A stretch of DNA of 64,000 bases from an uncultured Clostridia bacterium (lineage in GTDB: Bacteria > Bacillota > Clostridia > Lachnospirales > Anaerotignaceae). Under the pieces are notes generated by a model. That model was given only the letters and a program-made list of their open reading frames with translations, did no database searches and was not told the DNA's origin. The DNA is taken from assembly GCA_937901125.1 (NCBI GenBank), contig CALCGT010000060.1, positions 15,976 through 79,975 of the forward strand, in the 5' to 3' direction. The translations under genes and the position numbers were made by a program. This document shows, one piece after another, positions 60,381 through 64,000 of the stretch (positions are counted from its first letter, which is position 1; each line of letters begins with the position of its first letter).

Positions 60381-60997
60381 AAACAAGTTCTCTGAAATAT
60401 ATTGGCACAAATTTTTCCCATTACCCGATGGATGGCAAGCCTGAGATTGCTTTTGCAGGCAAATCCAACGTAGGAAAATCCACCCTTATCAATGCTATTT
60501 TGGGCAGACGCGCTCTGGCCCGCACCAGTTCCCAGCCCGGCAAAACAAGAACCATCAATTTTTATGATGTGAACGACATGATGTATGTGGTGGACTTGCC
60601 CGGCTATGGCTATGCGAAAGCACCCAAATCTGAAATTGCTAAATGGGGCGAAATGATCGAAACCTATCTGGAAAGAAGAGAAGAACTGAGAGCCATCATC
60701 CTGCTCATCGATATCCGCCACGAACCCGGCAAAAACGATATTATGATGTATGACTGGCTGAAGCATTATGGCTATGACATCATTATTGCGGCTACCAAAT
60801 CCGATAAAATCAACCGCAGCCAGATCCAGAAGCAGCTTTCCATCATCAAAAAGACATTGAAGCTGCAGTCCGGGGATGTGCTGATCCCCTTCTCTGGTGA
60901 AAAGAAAACCGGTGTGGAAGAGCTGTGGGCAGAAATCGAAAAATTCCTGCCCGGCGGCGAAAAGGCTGCTGCCTTTGAGGAAGAAACCGAAGAGTAA
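60371..60997 (+). CDS. engB: Ribosome biogenesis GTP-binding protein EngB (YsxC)
   Basis: Essential GTPase for 50S assembly. Motifs GKSNVGKST (G1), a switch with QPGKTRTINF, DLPGYGYAK (G3) and TKSDK (G4). 208 residues. The start lies inside the lon frame with GAAGGGAG upstream; lon-engB is a common gene pair. Followed by a terminator. Confidence 0.96.
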   Translation: MQVKTSSLKYIGTNFSHYPMDGKPEIAFAGKSNVGKSTLINAILGRRALARTSSQPGKTRTINFYDVNDMMYVVDLPGYGYAKAPKSEIAKWGEMIETYLERREELRAIILLIDIRHEPGKNDIMMYDWLKHYGYDIIIAATKSDKINRSQIQKQLSIIKKTLKLQSGDVLIPFSGEKKTGVEELWAEIEKFLPGGEKAAAFEEETEE

Positions 60998-61002
60998 CGA
61001 TT

Positions 61003-61030
61003 AAAAAGATCACCTTATGGTGGTCTTTTG
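61003..61030 (+). terminator. Terminator of lon-engB
   Basis: AAAGATCACC pairs with GGTGGTCTTT (one G-T pair), loop TTAT, then T. AT-rich flank follows. Confidence 0.75.
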
Positions 61031-61133
61031 TAATATTTAGAAAATCTTAAGGAACGCTGAAAAAAAGCCTAAAACTCTTTTGCTATGATAAATATAAGAA
61101 ATCATTTCATACTTCATACAAGGAGGAATTTTT

Positions 61134-61697
61134 ATGACAAATCAAAAAAATCGCTTATTTACATTAGTGTTTTCCTGCTGCCCCGGTGCAGGGGAAATGT
61201 ATATGGGACTGTATAAGCAGGGCATTGGGCTGATGGGGCTATTTTTCGGTGCGGCGGCACTAACTGCATGGCTCGGATGGGAGGAATTGATGCTTTTCAT
61301 TTGTCCCATCGTTTGGTGCTATAGCTTTTTCCATACTCATAACCTGCGCCACATGACAGAGGAAGAATTTGCAGAAGTAGAAGATAAATTCTTCTTCGAG
61401 GATTATGTGGATTGGGAAAGAGATTGGCAGTTTACAGCAAAACACCGCCGTATTTTCAGCATCGTGCTTCTGCTGATCGGCATTTCCATCCTTTGGAGAG
61501 AAGGCATCAATTTGCTGGGTACTTTCTTCGATCTGCCGAATGTTTTCTGGTATATCAGCCGCGATCTCCCTCAGATCGTCATGGCATTTGTGGTTTTGTA
61601 TGCAGCCCTGCGCCTGATGAAAGAACCAAAGGAAGAGATGGAAGAAATGGAAGAAGAGAGCATCGAAGAAAAAGAAGAGGAAATGGAAACGGTCTGA
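61134..61697 (+). CDS. Hypothetical multi-pass membrane protein with a TM2-like start
   Basis: 187 residues with about five predicted helices. The N-terminal stretch CCPGAGEMYMGLYKQGIGL resembles the start of TM2-domain proteins. The middle is charged and cytoplasmic, and the last 25 residues are almost all Glu/Met, a strongly acidic tail. AAGGAGG precedes the ATG. Function unknown. Confidence 0.72.
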   Translation: MTNQKNRLFTLVFSCCPGAGEMYMGLYKQGIGLMGLFFGAAALTAWLGWEELMLFICPIVWCYSFFHTHNLRHMTEEEFAEVEDKFFFEDYVDWERDWQFTAKHRRIFSIVLLLIGISILWREGINLLGTFFDLPNVFWYISRDLPQIVMAFVVLYAALRLMKEPKEEMEEMEEESIEEKEEEMETV

Positions 61698-61731
61698 AAG
61701 TTATAATGAAAAAAACTGTTTTATAATCAAA

Positions 61732-61774
61732 AATAAGTGCTGGATCTGTTTGTAGGGTTCGGCACTTATTTATT
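61732..61774 (+). terminator. Terminator after the 61134 gene
   Basis: AATAAGTGC (61732-61740) pairs with GCACTTATT (61762-61770), followed by TATTT. Confidence 0.75.
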
Positions 61775-61910
61775 TATGAGAAAGATTTGCAAAGAGAATT
61801 GTGAATCAGGAGAAGTCTTACAAATAGTTTTGTTATTATACGAAATCTTAACTAGAAGTACCTACATATTTCTCCCTAAAAAAGAATAAATTCCTAGTGA
61901 AACCATAGAA

Positions 61911-61940
61911 AAGCACCGGCAGAGCTGCCAACTGGTGCTT
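61911..61940 (+). repeat. Nested palindrome in the leader of the first AGCS gene
   Basis: AAGCACC (61911-61917) pairs with GGTGCTT (61934-61940), and inside it GGCAG (61918-61922) pairs with CTGCC (61925-61929). A stable hairpin about 50 nt before the start codon, without a T-run. Confidence 0.6.
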
Positions 61941-61991
61941 CTGCGCTGCAATCATTTCGGGTGCATATTTTTGGAAAAAGGAGGGAGAACA

Positions 61992-63374
61992 ATGGAAGCT
62001 TTTAACAATTTTGTAAGTACCATCAATGGGTTTGTATGGGGGCCTGTGATGCTGTGTCTGTTGGTTGGGACACACATATTCCTGACGCTGAGAACCGGCA
62101 TCATCCAGAGAAAAATATTCACAGGTATCAAACTTTCTATCACCCCTGATAAAGAGGCAGCTGGTGACGTATCCGGTTTCGGTGCGCTGGCAACAGCTCT
62201 GGCGGCTACCATCGGTACCGGGAACATCGTAGGTGTTGCCACAGCGGTTGGCCTGGGCGGCCCCGGTGCGGTATTCTGGGTTTGGATGACAGGGCTGTTC
62301 GGTATGGCTACAAAATACGGTGAAGCAGTTCTGGCGGTGAAGTATCGTGTAAGAGCAAAGGATGGTTCCTTTATCGGCGGCCCCATGTATGCACTGGAAA
62401 GAGGCTTGGGGCAGAAATGGCTGGGCGTCCTGTTTGCGGTATTCACAGCCATTGCATGTTTTGGTATCGGTAATATGACACAGGGCAACTCCATCGCGGA
62501 ATCGGTACTGAACACCTTTGGTATTCCCAAAATAGCAACCGGTGTGGTTTTGTGTATCCTGACCGGTCTGGTCATTTTGGGTGGTGTAAACTCTATTTCC
62601 AAGGTTTGTGAAAAGCTGGTTCCTTTGATGGCTGGTTTTTATATTCTGGGTTGTTTCATCATTCTGGTAATCAATGCTCAGTATATTCCTACAACCTTTG
62701 CAGTTATTATCAAATCTGCGTTCAACCCTGCGGCAGTAGGCGGCGGCTTTGTTGGGATCACAGTGATGCAGTGTATCCGTTTTGGTGTTGCCCGTGGTCT
62801 GTTCACGAATGAATCCGGTTTGGGTTCTGCGCCTATCGTTGATGCGGCTGCAGCAACAAGAAATCCTTCTCGTCAGGCGCTGATTTCCATGTCTGGTGTA
62901 TTTTGGGATACTATCGTTGTTTGTTTGATGACAGGTCTGGTACTGGTGTCCTGTATCATTAAAGACCCCGTTGGTATGGACGGTCTGGTCGGTGCAAATC
63001 TGACATCTGGTGCATTTGGTACGATTCCTGTAATAGGTCCCATCGTCCTGACCATTGGCCTGATTACATTTGCATGGTCTACGATTCTGGGATGGTCTTA
63101 TTACGGTGAACGCGCATGGGTATATCTGGTGGGTGTGAAAGCAATCAAACCTTTCCGTGTTGCTTGGACACTGGTCGTATTTGTGGGTTGTGCTGCTGCT
63201 CTGGAAGTTGTTTGGAACGTAGCCGACACACTGAATGCATGTATGGCATTCCCCAACCTGGTTGCTTTGCTGGGGCTGAGCGGTGTGATTGCATCTGAAA
63301 CAAAGAAATACATTTGGACAGAAGGCGGCTTGGATCTTTGGATGAATGATGAAGCACCTGTTGCGGACAAATAG
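61992..63374 (+). CDS. Sodium:alanine/glycine symporter, AGCS family
   Basis: Na+-coupled amino-acid importer of about eleven helices. Family motifs: ALAATIGTGNIVGVATA near 75, GGPGAVFWVWMTGLFGMATKY, and GLGSAPIVDAAAATRNP near 280. 460 residues. GGAGGGAGA precedes ATG 61992. A close paralogue begins 421 bp downstream. Substrate is probably alanine, glycine or serine; exact specificity unknown. Confidence 0.94.
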   Translation: MEAFNNFVSTINGFVWGPVMLCLLVGTHIFLTLRTGIIQRKIFTGIKLSITPDKEAAGDVSGFGALATALAATIGTGNIVGVATAVGLGGPGAVFWVWMTGLFGMATKYGEAVLAVKYRVRAKDGSFIGGPMYALERGLGQKWLGVLFAVFTAIACFGIGNMTQGNSIAESVLNTFGIPKIATGVVLCILTGLVILGGVNSISKVCEKLVPLMAGFYILGCFIILVINAQYIPTTFAVIIKSAFNPAAVGGGFVGITVMQCIRFGVARGLFTNESGLGSAPIVDAAAATRNPSRQALISMSGVFWDTIVVCLMTGLVLVSCIIKDPVGMDGLVGANLTSGAFGTIPVIGPIVLTIGLITFAWSTILGWSYYGERAWVYLVGVKAIKPFRVAWTLVVFVGCAAALEVVWNVADTLNACMAFPNLVALLGLSGVIASETKKYIWTEGGLDLWMNDEAPVADK

Positions 63375-63409
63375 CTGATATAAAAAATACAGAAAGAAAT
63401 TTCTGAAAG

Positions 63410-63442
63410 ATAGAGGGGAGTCCTTTGACTCCTCTCTTTATT
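63410..63442 (+). terminator. Terminator after the first AGCS gene
   Basis: AGAGGGGAGTC (63412-63422) pairs with GACTCCTCTCT (63427-63437), then TTATTTTT. Confidence 0.9.
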
Positions 63443-63512
63443 TTTATGCAAATGGATGCATTTCTGTACATTGAATGTATAAAAGTTGATTTGATAGCTA
63501 CGATTTAAAACT

Positions 63513-63537
63513 GTGGACAAAAAAATTTTTTGTCCAC
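63513..63537. promoter_or_regulatory. 25-bp perfect palindrome between the two AGCS genes
   Basis: GTGGACAAAAAA and TTTTTTGTCCAC flank a single central A. With no room for an RNA loop, a dimeric DNA-binding protein site is the more likely reading. It lies about 140 bp before the next promoter. Confidence 0.5.
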
Positions 63538-63651
63538 GGATAAACAGGCGTAATGTACAAAAAAAGCCGTAGTTATAGTGTTTTTATATTGCAACTCAGA
63601 TATGTAGATTGTAATTTTTTGGAATTATTGTTTGAAATTTTCAAAAAGCTA

Positions 63652-63680
63652 TTGATTTATTACCATTTTTTGGATAATAT
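63652..63680 (+). promoter_or_regulatory. Promoter of the second AGCS gene
   Basis: TTGATT (63652-63657), 17 bp, TAATAT (63675-63680). The leader of about 110 nt holds CAGG/CCTG around CCGCGG. Apart from these signals 63443-63795 has no gene. Confidence 0.6.
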
Positions 63681-63795
63681 AGATGTGAGTTCCAATGGAA
63701 TGGTTGTGTGAGTATTTTTGCAAAACAGGAACCGCGGCCTGATAAGATACTGATACAAGGAATTATTTCATCTTTTCTCTAAGGGAGGGAATTTT

Positions 63796-64000
63796 ATGGA
63801 AGCTTTTAACAATTTTGTAAGTGCAATCAATGGCGTAGTATGGGGGCCTATCATGCTGGTACTGCTGATCGGTACACATGTAATCCTGACCCTGAGAACA
63901 AAGTTCATTCAGAGAAAGGTATTTACCGGCGTTAAGCTGTCCATTACACCCGATAAAGAAGCATCTGGTGATATCGGCGGTTTCGCAGCGCTGGCAACAG
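63796..64000 (+). CDS. Second AGCS family sodium:amino-acid symporter (3' truncated by window)
   Basis: The first 68 residues are seen. They begin MEAFNNFVSAINGVVWGP and are nearly the same as the gene at 61992 over the whole visible stretch, so this is a tandem paralogue. AAGGGAGGGA precedes the ATG. It has its own promoter and a different leader, which suggests separate control of the two copies. Confidence 0.92.
   Translation, partial: MEAFNNFVSAINGVVWGPIMLVLLIGTHVILTLRTKFIQRKVFTGVKLSITPDKEASGDIGGFAALAT

Noticed and set aside
63622..63652. Possible CodY box (AATTTTC-like) near the second AGCS promoter
   Set aside because: Several mismatches to AATTTTCWGAAAATT in AT-rich DNA; not distinguishable from chance.
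63722..63745. T-box-like AACCGCGG element before the second AGCS gene
   Set aside because: The GGTGG part of the T-box antiterminator and a downstream terminator are absent; the palindrome alone is not enough.
1..64000. rRNA, tRNA, CRISPR array, insertion sequence or prophage
   Set aside because: Read through for cloverleaf arms, regular spaced repeats, transposase motifs and long terminal inverted repeats; none was convincing.

Overview
The window looks like chromosomal core DNA of an anaerobic, endospore-forming Clostridia member, most likely in or near the Lachnospirales. The organism call is inference from gene content and not from a marker-gene match. Supporting genes are spoVT, sporulation-type lonB, a YtaF-like gene, the UPF0297(IreB)-RuvX-DUF1292 trio, RNase J, EFR1-type flavodoxin/ferredoxin and GdpP-L9-DnaB. 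TTA, CTA and TCA codons are avoided, so long open frames lie antisense to many real genes; these are artefacts. I saw no rRNA, tRNA, insertion sequence, prophage or CRISPR array.

Region by region. 1-12141: end of prs, a D-2-hydroxyacid dehydrogenase with its own Rex-type promoter, pth-mfd, a SurA/PrsA-like foldase lipoprotein, an EFR1 protein, an XRE regulator with a zinc ribbon, and recD2-comF behind a LexA-like box. 12142-26916: a YkvI-type transporter, DUF1846, a YtaF/MntP-like protein, a Ca-type P-ATPase, a LysR regulator, a zinc-sensor (ArsR/SmtB) plus ZntA-type exporter module with paired operators, a GATase-MscS-DUF951 operon, and MTA/SAH nucleosidase. 27084-33264: HAD phosphatase, mtaB, ireB-ruvX-DUF1292 and RNase J with an Ala/Lys-rich tail. 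33570-37137 is the most accessory-looking part: an AT-rich secreted Cna-B-like protein, a PhzF enzyme and a frameshifted MocR regulator. 37269-50539: an RNase HII-YraN fusion, pgeF, der-plsY-gpsA, degV, spoVT, a CPBP protease, an AI-2E-family permease and gdpP-rplI-dnaB. 50681-64000: DUF2812 protein, mscL with a zinc ribbon, mgtE, bioY with a BirA operator, lonB, lon with a CtsR operator, engB, and two tandem AGCS amino-acid symporters, the second running off the end.

The most striking signal is the mgtE leader (about 52724-52981). A strong promoter is followed by a well-placed ribosome site and a 36-codon open frame carrying a Pro/Glu-rich segment, then an intrinsic terminator just before the mgtE ribosome site. 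The six bases GCACGG that open the terminator stem are exactly complementary to CCGTGC inside the small frame, and that segment overlaps TGCCGT, which can instead pair with ACGGCA near the start of the same frame. This has the architecture of a translation-coupled attenuator for magnesium uptake and does not resemble the M-box riboswitch as I know it.

Several operators give a coherent regulatory picture: Rex (redox) at the dehydrogenase, LexA (SOS) at recD2-comF, SmtB/CzrA (zinc) at the exporter, BirA (biotin) at bioY, CtsR (heat) at lon, and direct repeats typical of MocR proteins upstream of the broken mocR. All were read by eye against known consensus sequences.
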